Shown here: piece by piece, positions 1-7,953 of the stretch
How positions within the stretch are numbered: the stretch's first letter is position 1
Layout of the letters: each line of letters begins with the position of its first letter
Source of the DNA: Alphaproteobacteria bacterium
GTDB lineage: Bacteria; Pseudomonadota; Alphaproteobacteria; Acetobacterales; Acetobacteraceae
Assembly: GCA_020850755.1 (NCBI GenBank)
Contig: JADZEB010000018.1
Location: 124,001-188,000, forward strand
Length of the DNA: 64,000 nucleotides
Direction: 5' to 3'
Notes under the pieces: model-generated
What the model was told of the DNA's origin: nothing
The model's database searches: none
What the model saw: the letters and a program-made list of their open reading frames with translations, nothing else
Translations under genes and position numbers: made by a program

Positions 1-1
1 G

Positions 2-1192
2 CATGGCTGGCCCGTGACCGTCGGCTTCCACCAGGACCGCCTTGTGATCGGCGGCACGCGCGAACTGCCCAACCGCCTCTGGCTCTCGCGCTCGGGCGAC
101 CTGTTCAACCTCGCCCTCGGCACAGGGCTCGACGACGAGGCGATCGAGTTTGCACTGATGTCGGACCAGGTGAACGCGATCCGCGCGGTGTTCTCGGGGC
201 GGCACCTGCAGGTCTTCACCTCGGGCGCGGAATGGATGGTGACCGGCGACCCGCTTACTCCTGGCAACATCCAGATCGTCCGCCAGACCCGCATCGGCAG
301 CCGCATCGATCGCATCGTGCCGCCGATCGACATCGATGGCGCGACGATCTTCGTCGGCCGCTCGGGGCGCACCGTACACGAGTTCGCCTATGCCGACGTG
401 GAAGCCGCCTACCAGGCGAACGATCTCGGCATTCTGGCACGCCACCTGGTCTCCGACCCGGTCGACCTCGACTACGATCTAGGCAAGCGCCTGCTGCATG
501 TCGTGATGGCCAACGGCTCGGTCGGCACGCTGACGATATACCGCGCCGAGCAGGTCACCGCCTGGACGCGCCTTGAGACCGACGGTGCGTTCCGTGCCGT
601 GGTTGTGGTGGGCGACGGCGTCTACTTCATCACCGAACGAGCTGGGACCTTCGCGCTGGAGCGGTTCGACGAGTCGCTCGGCCTCGATGCCGCGATCACC
701 GGCGAAAGCGTGCTGCCGGTCGATGTCTGGAGCGGCCTTGGCCATCTGGAGGGACGCGGCGTCCGGGTGATGGCCGACGGCACGCCCCAGGGCGAGGCCA
801 CTGTCACGGCCGGCTCGATCACCGTCGATCCGCCGGCCATGTCGGTGCAGGCGGGCCTGGGCTTCGCCCACGAGATCGAGCCCCTGCCGCCCGACCTGCT
901 CGAAAGTTTCGGGGCGCGGGCGGCGCCATTGCGCCTCGTCTCCGTCACGCTGCGCGTGCAGGACACCGCCTCGCTCGCGGTCGATACCGGCCGCGGTGCG
1001 CGGCCGGTGCCGTTCCGCCGCTTCGGCGCGATCGACCTCGATACGCCGCCGGCACCCTTTACCGGCGATATCACCGTGCGCGCGCTCGGCTGGCGGCGCG
1101 ACGCCGCGCGGTCGCTCTGGCGCATCACCGGCGACACGCCGATGCCGCTGACCATTCTCGCCGTGACCACCGAAATGAGGGTGAACTCCTGA
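2..1192 (+). CDS. Phage tail nozzle / tail tubular protein B-like (5' partial)
   Basis: The reading frame is open to the left edge, so the gene begins upstream; the GTG at 14 is internal. The visible 396 or so residues carry the conserved run FHQDRLVIGG, then LPNRLWLSRSGD and FTSGAEWMVTGDPLTP, which I recognise from beta-propeller-like tail nozzle proteins of T7-type podoviruses and many alphaproteobacterial prophages. The protein would form the tube between the portal and the tail tip. Its TGA stop shares one base with the ATG of the next gene (TGATG), which implies translational coupling. The family call rests on remembered motif similarity and the position upstream of a tail spike. Confidence 0.75.
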   Translation, partial: HGWPVTVGFHQDRLVIGGTRELPNRLWLSRSGDLFNLALGTGLDDEAIEFALMSDQVNAIRAVFSGRHLQVFTSGAEWMVTGDPLTPGNIQIVRQTRIGSRIDRIVPPIDIDGATIFVGRSGRTVHEFAYADVEAAYQANDLGILARHLVSDPVDLDYDLGKRLLHVVMANGSVGTLTIYRAEQVTAWTRLETDGAFRAVVVVGDGVYFITERAGTFALERFDESLGLDAAITGESVLPVDVWSGLGHLEGRGVRVMADGTPQGEATVTAGSITVDPPAMSVQAGLGFAHEIEPLPPDLLESFGARAAPLRLVSVTLRVQDTASLAVDTGRGARPVPFRRFGAIDLDTPPAPFTGDITVRALGWRRDAARSLWRITGDTPMPLTILAVTTEMRVNS

Positions 1193-1623
1193 TGGCCCAG
1201 CTTGCCTCCATTGCCGCGGTTCTCACCGCGGCCAGCGCCGTCTTTTCGATCCAGCAGCAGGCACGCCAGAGCAGCGCGGCACGCCAGGCGGAAGCCGCGC
1301 GCCAGGCGCAGCTCAACGCGCAGCAGCAGTCCGAGCAGCAGCGCCGGCGCGAGCTTCTGGCCAAGACGATCGCAGCCACACGCGCGCGCCTTGCCGCCGG
1401 CGGCATCGATCCGAACACGGGTTCGGCCTCGGCGCTGCAGGAGGGGCTCCGCCAGGAGGCGGATCGGCGCGAGCAGGAATCCGCCGCGATCTTCTCCGCG
1501 CGCCTGGCCGCCGGCCGGCGCTCGCTGCTTTCGGAGGAGGGCGAGATCCGTCCGTTCCTGCGCGCCGGCACCAGCTTCGCCCGCCTGCTCGACGCGCCGT
1601 CCCGTTCGCTTCTCGACGCCTGA
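1192..1623 (+). CDS. Phage internal virion / core-like small structural protein
   Basis: A 143-residue protein with a short hydrophobic Ala-rich N-terminus (MAQLASIAAVLTAASAVFSI). An Arg/Gln/Ala-rich helical stretch follows over about residues 20-60 and is probably coiled coil. It sits between the nozzle and tail spike genes, where T7-like phages encode their internal virion proteins; the N-terminal hydrophobic plus helical layout resembles the gp14-like class. No enzymatic motif is visible. It is coupled to the upstream gene by a one-base overlap, and only 18 bases separate it from the tail spike. The role is an inference from position and composition. Confidence 0.6.
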   Translation: MAQLASIAAVLTAASAVFSIQQQARQSSAARQAEAARQAQLNAQQQSEQQRRRELLAKTIAATRARLAAGGIDPNTGSASALQEGLRQEADRREQESAAIFSARLAAGRRSLLSEEGEIRPFLRAGTSFARLLDAPSRSLLDA

Positions 1624-1641
1624 CCGACAGGAGTTCCCCGC

Positions 1642-4437
1642 ATGCCCGCACATATCACGATCGGTGCGATCTCCCCGCGCATCCAGTATCTCGCCGACGG
1701 CACGCAGCAGGTCTTCGCCTATCCCTTCCCGATCTTCACCAGCGCCGACCTCGAGGTGCGCCAGGACGAGGCACTGCTCGCTTCGGGCTTCACCATCGCA
1801 GGCGCGGGCGATCCGGCCGGCGGCACGGTGACCTTCGACGTCGCGCCGATCCTGGGTGCGCGCATCACGCTGCGCCGGCGCATGCCGATCCAGCGCGTCA
1901 CCGACTTCCAGGAAAGCGGCGCGCTGCGCGCGGCAAGCATCAACGACGAGCTCGACTACCAGATCGCCGCGATCCAGCAGGTGGCGGACGATGCCGGGCG
2001 CGCTCTTTCCCTGCCGCCGGGTGATCCGCGCGCCGAGCTGGTGCTGCCGCCCGTGGCGCAGCGGGCGGGCAAGGTGGTGGGCTTCGACAATGGCGGCGGA
2101 CTTGCGCTGATGAGCACGGCCTCGACCGGTGCGCTCTCGGCCGCCGATGTGACCTATCTCGCGCAGCGTGCGAACTCGGTCGCGCGCTCGGTGGAATCGC
2201 GCCTGTCGGACACCATCTCGGTCAAGGATTTCGGCGCCGTCGGCAACGGCACGACCGATGACCGGGCGGCGATCCAGGCGGCGTTCGATTCCGCGGCGGC
2301 GGGCGGCAAGATCCTGATCCCCGAGGGCAGCTACCTGATCCTCGCCACCGTCACGCTCCCGGCGGCGGCGGATCTCGAGATGCGCGGGCGGCTGGTCTAT
2401 GGCGGCAGCGTGAACGAGCCCGCGCTGGTGATCGGCGCGCCGGGGCAGAGCGCGCGCTATCGCCGCTACCACGGGCTGCGGGTCGAGCGCAGCGCGCTGT
2501 CGAACTGGTCGAACGAAGCGTCGGTGGGAATCCGCCACTACAACGCGCTCAACTGCAATCCGATCGAGATCCTGCTCGCCGACCGCTTCACCATCGGCTA
2601 CCAGATGATTGCCGAGAATGCCGGGGTTGGCGTGAACACGGTCTATCTTGGCCGGCTCAGCGACAACAAGATCGGCCTCGACCTGCGCTCGCAAAGCGCG
2701 GTCGGCGGCTATGTCAACCAGAACACCTTCATCGGCGGAGCGGTGAACTCCGGCGGCAATCCGCTGTCCGGGCGCTATGGCGTGCGCTTCTCGCGCTCGG
2801 CCGGCGCCTATAGCGGGCACAACAACAACATCTTCCTCGGCACGAATTTCGAGCTCGGCGGCGCGCCATCCTGGGCGCCCAGCACGGCCTATGCCGTGGG
2901 CCAGCTCGTGCGCAATGACGGTGGGCGCATCTACCAGTGCGTCGGCGCCGGCGTTTCTGCCGCTTCCGGCGGCCCCACGGGCACGGGGCTTGCGATCATC
3001 GACGGCACGGTACTGTGGGACTTCGTGCTTGCCTCGCTCGACACCATCCCGGTGCTGGTCGAGGTGGACGCCACCACCAACCGCTTCATCGGCATCCGCT
3101 CCGAGGGCAACGGCCCCACCTTCGCGCGCCACACCGGCTCGGTCAGCAGCCAGCTCTACGACATCGCGTTCGGCTGGAACGACATCGAGCAGGTGATCGA
3201 CCCGTCCGAGGCGCTGCCCTCCAGCGTGCTGCGCCGGCAGAACCGCAACCTGGTGCGCGACCTGGCGCAGAGGCTGGTCTGGTCGGTGCCGGACATCCGC
3301 GCCGAGGCGACGCGCTACAGCAGCACGCAGACCTATGTCGCCGGCATGGCGATCCTCGGCACCGGGCAGACCCGGCTCGAGCGCCAGCTCATCCTGTCGC
3401 GCGCCTATTCGGGCCTGACGCTCCGGCGCCAGCATGTCGAGGTGAGCAACGGCCGCGCGCTCGGCCGTTCGGTCGATACGCGCGAGGCCAAGCGCTTCCT
3501 GATGCACTACGCGCTCGACGGCCAGGCGGCGGCCGGACGCCAGGTCATCGTCTGCTTCGACCAGGATGACCGCATCATCACCGCCGGCACGCCGGTGCGC
3601 GCCGACAAGCCGCTGGTCTACAGTTCGAGCTATCGCGGCTGGTACCAGTCGAGCGGGGACTCCGCCGATCCGCTCTACTTCGAACTCGCGCCCGAGGTGA
3701 AGTCGGCTTTCGTCGGCGTGATCCAGGTGGGCGCGGGCGCCAATCCGCGCCTTCGCTCGATGACGCTGTTCACGCTCGACCCGGTGGCGGCGGGCTCCTT
3801 CCCCGGCTATGGCGAGGACGACGCTCTCGACCTGCCGCTCGCGGCGGCGCTGCCCAATGGCGGTTCCTACGAGCAGGGCGCGCGCCTGTTCAACGCCACG
3901 CCCGCCGCCGGCGGCCGTTCGGGCTGGGTGTGCCTCACGGCCGGCACCTTCGGCACGCTCTCCAGTGTCACGGCCAGCACGACCAATGGCAGCCCGACGG
4001 TGACGGTGAACAACGCCTCCGCGCTGGAGCCCGGCCAGTGGATCGCCATTGCCGGCGCGGTCACGGCGGCGCGCATCGAGCGCATCTCCGGCACCACGCT
4101 GACGCTGTCCGCCAACGCCACCGCGACCGTCAGCAGCGCGGCGACGAGCTTCGTTGCCCCCGTGTTCGCCGAGTGGGGTGATCTCGTGCTGCAATCGGCG
4201 GTCACCTACAACCCGCCGGCCATCGGCTCGGGCGGATCGGTGATCACCACGGTGACGGTCACCGGCGCCGCGCTGGGCGACTATGCCGATGCGAGCTTCA
4301 GCCTCGATGTCGGCTTCGTCATCCTTAGCGCGCACGTCACCGCGGCGAACACCGTCAGCGTCACCTTCACCAACCTGGGCGGCACGACTGCCGACCTGGC
4401 CTCCGGCACGCTGCGCGTGCGGGTGCGCAAGCAGTAG
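1642..4437 (+). CDS. Phage tail spike/fibre with pectate-lyase-like beta-helix
   Basis: A 931-residue protein. Residues 1 to about 130 (IQYLADGTQQVFAYPFPIF, later RMPIQRVTDFQESGALRAAS) match the T7-like tail-fibre N-terminal domain that docks onto the virion. At about residue 193 the motif SVKDFGAVGNGTTDDRAAIQ opens a pectate-lyase-3-type right-handed beta-helix, the usual fold of polysaccharide-binding or depolymerising tail spikes. Around residues 410-450 an insert with W..STAYAVGQLV...GRIYQC resembles a small carbohydrate-binding module. The C-terminal 150 residues are Thr/Ser/Val-rich beta structure. A GGAG ribosome site lies just before the ATG. It is the likely host-range determinant; the catalytic residues of a depolymerase cannot be assigned from sequence alone. 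Confidence 0.85.
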   Translation: MPAHITIGAISPRIQYLADGTQQVFAYPFPIFTSADLEVRQDEALLASGFTIAGAGDPAGGTVTFDVAPILGARITLRRRMPIQRVTDFQESGALRAASINDELDYQIAAIQQVADDAGRALSLPPGDPRAELVLPPVAQRAGKVVGFDNGGGLALMSTASTGALSAADVTYLAQRANSVARSVESRLSDTISVKDFGAVGNGTTDDRAAIQAAFDSAAAGGKILIPEGSYLILATVTLPAAADLEMRGRLVYGGSVNEPALVIGAPGQSARYRRYHGLRVERSALSNWSNEASVGIRHYNALNCNPIEILLADRFTIGYQMIAENAGVGVNTVYLGRLSDNKIGLDLRSQSAVGGYVNQNTFIGGAVNSGGNPLSGRYGVRFSRSAGAYSGHNNNIFLGTNFELGGAPSWAPSTAYAVGQLVRNDGGRIYQCVGAGVSAASGGPTGTGLAIIDGTVLWDFVLASLDTIPVLVEVDATTNRFIGIRSEGNGPTFARHTGSVSSQLYDIAFGWNDIEQVIDPSEALPSSVLRRQNRNLVRDLAQRLVWSVPDIRAEATRYSSTQTYVAGMAILGTGQTRLERQLILSRAYSGLTLRRQHVEVSNGRALGRSVDTREAKRFLMHYALDGQAAAGRQVIVCFDQDDRIITAGTPVRADKPLVYSSSYRGWYQSSGDSADPLYFELAPEVKSAFVGVIQVGAGANPRLRSMTLFTLDPVAAGSFPGYGEDDALDLPLAAALPNGGSYEQGARLFNATPAAGGRSGWVCLTAGTFGTLSSVTASTTNGSPTVTVNNASALEPGQWIAIAGAVTAARIERISGTTLTLSANATATVSSAATSFVAPVFAEWGDLVLQSAVTYNPPAIGSGGSVITTVTVTGAALGDYADASFSLDVGFVILSAHVTAANTVSVTFTNLGGTTADLASGTLRVRVRKQ

Positions 4438-4496
4438 CGCGTGGCGTGATCCCGGCGCGAAGCCGCACTTGCAACCTCAACAAAGGACCCCATCCA

Positions 4497-4760
4497 ATGG
4501 CCCTGCAGATGCCCTGGACCGACCCCGCCGGCCGCGACAGCCCGAATGCCTATCACCGCGTCGAGATCGTCGGCAGCGCCGATCGCATGCGCGCGGACGT
4601 GACCATCTGGCACAACCGCGCCGCGCGCAACGAGGGGCGCGAGCCGGTCGGGCGATCCTTCATCGAGTTCCGCCCCGATCCGGCTTCGGCGCGCAACTTC
4701 ATCGCCCAGGCCTACGACGCCTTGAAGGCGCAGGGCTACGCCAGCGCGACGGATGTCTGA
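4497..4760 (+). CDS. Small phage protein of unknown function
   Basis: An 87-residue protein starting MALQMPWTDPAGRDSPNAYH. I chose the ATG at 4497 because AAAGGA lies a few bases upstream; an in-frame ATG at 4446 would add 17 unlikely residues without a good ribosome site. It has mixed beta-type sequence (VEIVGSADRMRADVTIWHN) and an acidic, soluble composition, with no membrane segment. Its 3' end overlaps the following gene by 8 bases. The position after the tail spike corresponds to the slot where T7 has its class II holin, but this protein has no hydrophobic helix, so that role is not supported. It may be a virion decoration or assembly protein; I do not recognise the family. Confidence 0.7.
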   Translation: MALQMPWTDPAGRDSPNAYHRVEIVGSADRMRADVTIWHNRAARNEGREPVGRSFIEFRPDPASARNFIAQAYDALKAQGYASATDV

Positions 4761-5064
4761 GCCCGAGGCGGCGCCCGACATCAGCGCCGCACTGGCGGAT
4801 GCGGCGGCGAAGGTGCTGAGCTGCTATCGCGCCTTCGCCGCCCAGCCTCCGCCCGATGACGCGCGCGGCTATGCCGCGCATCACGCCGCCTGCCGTTCCG
4901 CGCTCGCGCATCTCGATCTGGCACTTCGTCTGGCCCGCCGCTACGGCGCATCCGATTGCGATGACGCCGAGGCGATGGCGGGCGACGCCCTGATCGAACA
5001 GGCGCGCGCCGCGCTGGACGGCGAGGGGCCCCCAGCCGACGACGACATCAAGGATGGCGCCTGA
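4753..5064 (+). CDS. Small acidic helical protein, possible small terminase subunit
   Basis: A 103-residue acidic, Ala-rich, probably all-helical protein (ISAALADAAAKVLSCYRAF near the start, many Asp/Glu at the end). It overlaps both neighbours, by 8 bases upstream and 11 bases with the terminase gene downstream. In T7-like phages the small terminase (about 90 residues) is encoded just before the large one. Size, helicity and position fit, but no helix-turn-helix or recognisable TerS signature can be seen. The terminase-small assignment is therefore only a positional inference; the coding call itself is well supported by the tight overlaps. Confidence 0.65.
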   Translation: MSEPEAAPDISAALADAAAKVLSCYRAFAAQPPPDDARGYAAHHAACRSALAHLDLALRLARRYGASDCDDAEAMAGDALIEQARAALDGEGPPADDDIKDGA

Positions 5065-6514
5065 AACCGCGACCTTTCCCGAATTCCTCTGGATCTGGAA
5101 CGCAACGCGGGCCGAGGCAACGCCCGCGCTCCACCTTGAGATGGCCCGCTGGCTCCATTCGGCCTGGGCGCAGGGCGATCGGCGGCTTCTGCTGATGGCT
5201 TTCCGCTCGGCCGGGAAGAGCTCGATCGTGGGCCTGTTCTCCGCCTGGCTGCTGTCGCGCAACCCGGAGCTGCGCATCCTGGTGCTGGCGGCCGATCACG
5301 CGCTGGCGACGAAGATGGCGCGCAATGTGCGCGGCATCATCGAGCGTCATCCGCTCTGCCGCCGGCTCAAGCCGCGCCCGCCCGACGAATGGGCGGCCGA
5401 TCGCTTCTCGGTCGCGCGCGAGGGCGCCTGGCGCGATCCGTCCATGCTCGCCGCCGGCATCGGCGCCAACATCACCGGCAGCCGCGCCGATGTGGTGCTC
5501 TGCGACGATGTCGAGGTGCCGGGCAACAGCGACACCGCCGGCAAGCGGGCCGAGCTGCGCGCCCGCCTGGCCGAGATCGAGTTCGTGCTGGTGCCGGGCG
5601 GGACGCTGCTGTTCGTCGGCACGCCGCACGCGCTCGACACGATCTACGACGTCGAGCCGGGCGGGGCGCTGGCGGGCTACGCGAAGCTTGCCCTGCCGAT
5701 CCTCGACGCCAAGGGCGAGAGCCTCTGGCCCGAGCGCTTCTCGGCCGAGCGCATCGCGAGCCTGCGCCGGCGCGTCGGCCCGCTCAAGTTCCTCTCGCAG
5801 ATGCTGCTGACGCCGGTCGATCCCAGCGCGGCGCGACTCGATCCCGGGCGGCTGGTGCGCTACGCCGAGTCACCGCAATTGCACGAGGGCAACCGCGAGT
5901 CCCGTCTCACGATCGGCGGGCGGCGGATGGTATCGGCAAACTGCTTCTGGGACCCTGCCTTCGGCGCGCCGGGCAGCGGTGATGATTCCGTTCTCGCCCT
6001 CCTGTTCGCCGACGCCGAGGGCGGCTACTGGCTGCAACGCGTGGCCTATCTCACGCACGACCCGGCCTCGGCGATCGATCCGGCGACGCAGCTTTGCCGC
6101 GCGGTCGCGGCCGAGGCGGCGGCACACTGGCTGCCCGCGATTACGGTCGAGACCAATGGCATCGGTCGCTTCCTGCCCGGCCTGCTCCGCCAGGAGCTGG
6201 CGCGGGCAGGGGTTGCCGCCGCCGTCATCGAGCATGCCAACCGCCGGCCCAAGTCCGAGCGCATCCTGGCTGGGCTCGATGCCGTGCTCGCCGCCGGCCG
6301 CCTGCACGCGCATGAGGGCGTGTGGGCAACGCCCTTCATCGCCGAGATGCGCGACTGGCGTCCTGGCGGGGGCAAGGGGCGCAAGGATGACGGGCTCGAT
6401 GCCGTGGCCGGCTGCCTTCTGGCCGAGCCGGTGCGGCTCGGTCGGGTTGCCTTGCCGGCGGGGTCGCGCCGGCCGGTCTGGCGCGGGCAGGACCCTCCGC
6501 CCGCGAGGGACTAG
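5054..6514 (+). CDS. terL: Phage terminase large subunit
   Basis: A 486-residue DNA-packaging motor. The ATPase part has a Walker A-like MAFRSAGKSS at about residues 50-60, ILVLAADHALATKMARN, a Walker B region DVVLCDDVE near 155, and a coupling-type motif LLFVGTPHALDTIYD. The C-terminal RNase H-like nuclease has FWDPAFG..GDDSVLA near residue 300, TVETNGIGRFLPGLL, and a late acidic KDDGLDAVAGC. Length is in the normal 450-600 range. It would cut concatemeric phage DNA and drive it into the prohead with the portal. It starts inside the preceding small gene (11-base overlap). Its TAG stop is formed by the CTAG end of the palindromic repeat that follows, so the last codons may have been affected by that insertion. 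Confidence 0.92.
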   Translation: MAPETATFPEFLWIWNATRAEATPALHLEMARWLHSAWAQGDRRLLLMAFRSAGKSSIVGLFSAWLLSRNPELRILVLAADHALATKMARNVRGIIERHPLCRRLKPRPPDEWAADRFSVAREGAWRDPSMLAAGIGANITGSRADVVLCDDVEVPGNSDTAGKRAELRARLAEIEFVLVPGGTLLFVGTPHALDTIYDVEPGGALAGYAKLALPILDAKGESLWPERFSAERIASLRRRVGPLKFLSQMLLTPVDPSAARLDPGRLVRYAESPQLHEGNRESRLTIGGRRMVSANCFWDPAFGAPGSGDDSVLALLFADAEGGYWLQRVAYLTHDPASAIDPATQLCRAVAAEAAAHWLPAITVETNGIGRFLPGLLRQELARAGVAAAVIEHANRRPKSERILAGLDAVLAAGRLHAHEGVWATPFIAEMRDWRPGGGKGRKDDGLDAVAGCLLAEPVRLGRVALPAGSRRPVWRGQDPPPARD

Positions 6515-6640
6515 AGCAGCGTCCGATCTGGTGGAACCGCAGGGCGGTTCCACCAGATCGGACCAAGCTGCTCGCAAAGCTAAAGTTTCTCGGGCACGGC
6601 TTCCGTTCGGCTGATTCAAGCCGAACGGAACGTGCCCTAG
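6511..6640. repeat. CTAG-ended 130-bp palindromic element, copy A
   Basis: The best-preserved copy. It begins CTAG (6511) and ends CTAG (6637-6640). Hairpin 1 is a perfect 20-bp stem, GTCCGATCTGGTGGAACCGC at 6521-6540 with its complement at 6544-6563 around a 3-base loop. It is extended by AGCAGC (from 6516) pairing with GCTGCT (from 6566) across a small bulge. Hairpin 2 has a perfect 12-bp stem, TTCCGTTCGGCT at 6601 with AGCCGAACGGAA at 6619, extended by GGGCACG/CGTGCCC. The outermost bases form an imperfect inverted repeat (GAGCAGCGTCCGATC against GGGCACGTTCCGTTC, 10 of 15 matching). The left CTAG is the terL stop, and the right one is the stop of the convergent minus-strand gene. Confidence 0.95.
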
Positions 6641-6867
6641 CCGGCGGCCCGCTTCGGCAGCTTGAGGATCTCCTCGGCGTGGCGCGCCGCGCCCTCGGCC
6701 GAGATTTCGTAGCGCCCGTCGCCCCGCTCGCGGCAGAAGCCCATGCCGGCAAGCCGCTTCAGGCAGGGCTCGTCCTTCTCGGTCGGCGGCCGCCCGACCG
6801 CGCCGGCGAGCTTCAGCCGGTTCAAGGCCGAGCGGCAGCAGGTCTCCAGGTAGGGCTCGTTCCACAT
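6637..6867 (-). CDS. Small hypothetical protein, possible winged-helix fold
   Basis: A 76-residue protein on the strand opposite to the surrounding phage genes. Its middle and end (CLKRLAGMGFCRERGDGRYE then ISAEGAARHAEEILKL) have the pattern of a short winged helix: helix, wing containing D-G-R-Y, then T/S-x-x-G-x-x-R. Three Cys residues are scattered, not paired as a zinc ribbon. Upstream, GAAGGA lies close to the ATG. Its TAG stop is supplied by the right end of repeat copy A. It could be a phage-encoded regulator or a moron gene; no family is recognised, and the winged-helix idea is weak. Confidence 0.55.
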   Translation of the reverse strand: MWNEPYLETCCRSALNRLKLAGAVGRPPTEKDEPCLKRLAGMGFCRERGDGRYEISAEGAARHAEEILKLPKRAAG

Positions 6868-6951
6868 GGTCCTTCTCTATGGGGTCGGGCGCGGCGGGTT
6901 GCAAGCGCCGCGTCCCTTCCTTCGTCCCGCAACTGCCAAGGAGTGTTCCGG

Positions 6952-7275
6952 ATGGATCCGGTTCCGGTCGTCAGCGCGGCCTGGTGGATCGCCACGGTCG
7001 AGTTGCCCGCGCTCGGCGGGTTGTTCTGGCTGCTGATGAAGCTGCGTCGCGAGATCGCCGATCGGATGGAGCGCGGCGAGGCGCGCGATGCCGAACTGCT
7101 CGGCCGCACCCGCGACGAGCTTGCCGCCTTCAAGCTGGAGGTGGCGCGCGGCTATGTGCCGCTGTCGGTCTTTCGCGATCTCGACCGGCGCATCTCCGAC
7201 CATCTCGACCGCATCGAGGAGAAGCTCGACCAGGCGCGGCTTTCGGTGGCGCGCGCCGAGGGCGGCGGGCCATGA
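6952..7275 (+). CDS. Membrane-anchored coiled-coil phage protein (lysis module)
   Basis: A 107-residue protein with one N-terminal membrane segment (about residues 8-25, AWWIATVELPALGGLFWLLM) followed by a charged helical region rich in Glu/Arg/Leu (KLRREIADRMERGEARDAEL, later LDRRISDHLDRIEEKLDQA). The ATG at 6952 follows CAAGGAG at a suitable distance. Its end overlaps the cell-wall hydrolase start (ATGA). One anchor plus a periplasmic or cytoplasmic coiled coil next to a hydrolase and a holin resembles an inner-membrane spanin or an accessory holin. No outer-membrane spanin lipoprotein is visible nearby, so the spanin role is only a possibility. Confidence 0.65.
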   Translation: MDPVPVVSAAWWIATVELPALGGLFWLLMKLRREIADRMERGEARDAELLGRTRDELAAFKLEVARGYVPLSVFRDLDRRISDHLDRIEEKLDQARLSVARAEGGGP

Positions 7276-7811
7276 GCGGCGCCGAGCTTTCGCCCTCCCC
7301 CTCGCCCCCGCCCTCGCCTTCGCCCGCACGCCCAGCCAAGGAGCCGCCCGTGCCCACGATCGCCGACGATGCCGCCCAGCGTGCCGCCGCCTTGCGCGAA
7401 CAGGCGGTGGACGTGCTTGCCCGCACCCTCTGGGGCGAGGCGCGCGGCGAACCGGTGCGCGGAATCGAGGCGGTGGCGGCCGTGGTGGTCAACCGCGTGC
7501 GCGCCGCCCGCGCGCCGGGCGGGCCGCGCTGGTGGGGTATCGACATCGTCTCGGTCTGCCGCGCGCCGTTCCAGTTCTCGTGCTGGAACAAGAACGATCC
7601 CAACCGCGCCAAGCTGCTGGCCGTGACCGAGGCCGATCCGGTGTTCGCGATCTGCCGGCGCATCGCCGCGCGCGCGGTTTCCGGCGCTCTGCCCGATCCC
7701 ACCAGCGGGGCCACGCACTACCACGCCCGCTCGATCCTGCCGCGCTGGGCCGAGGGCAAGCCCGCCTGCGCCGAGATCGGCCGGCATCTCTTTTATCGCG
7801 ACATCGGCTGA
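7272..7811 (+). CDS. SleB-type cell wall hydrolase (phage endolysin)
   Basis: A 179-residue protein. After a Pro/Ser-rich leader (about residues 8-30), the domain has LARTLWGEARGEP at about residue 50, AVAAVVVNRVRAAR, FSCWNKNDPN, and TSGATHYHARSILPRWAEGK near the end. These match the Hydrolase_2/SleB-like family, whose active Glu lies in the WGEARGE segment. It should cleave peptidoglycan glycan strands to release phage. There is no signal peptide, so export probably depends on the holin encoded about 140 bases downstream. It is translationally coupled to the upstream membrane protein through ATGA. Confidence 0.88.
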   Translation: MSGAELSPSPSPPPSPSPARPAKEPPVPTIADDAAQRAAALREQAVDVLARTLWGEARGEPVRGIEAVAAVVVNRVRAARAPGGPRWWGIDIVSVCRAPFQFSCWNKNDPNRAKLLAVTEADPVFAICRRIAARAVSGALPDPTSGATHYHARSILPRWAEGKPACAEIGRHLFYRDIG

Positions 7812-7848
7812 GCCCGCGGGCGCCGCCGCACACGCAAGGACCCTTGCC

Positions 7849-7953
7849 ATGCCCAATGCCGAGAACGCCTGCCAGATCGTCGCGGTGCTGACCGACCTCT
7901 CCCGCTCGGTGCTGGTCTATATCCTCACCTGCCCGATCGGGACGCCGAGCTGA
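7849..7953 (+). CDS. 34-residue phage peptide before the holin
   Basis: A short reading frame with CAAGGACC eight bases upstream of its ATG. It encodes 34 residues beginning MPNAENACQIVAVLTDLSRS and ending in a hydrophobic stretch (VLVYILTC) and PIGTPS. The TGA stop shares its A with the ATG of the holin gene (TGATG), the same coupling seen elsewhere in this phage module. Position, ribosome site and coupling support expression. It may be a leader that sets holin translation or a small membrane peptide acting in lysis timing; neither is shown by the sequence. Confidence 0.55.
   Translation: MPNAENACQIVAVLTDLSRSVLVYILTCPIGTPS

Noticed and set aside
622-4335. A 1237-codon open frame antisense to the tail spike
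   Set aside because: Its translation is Arg/Ala/Gly-rich and has no motif, while the plus strand encodes a clear nozzle and tail spike. Antisense frames stay open by chance at this GC content.
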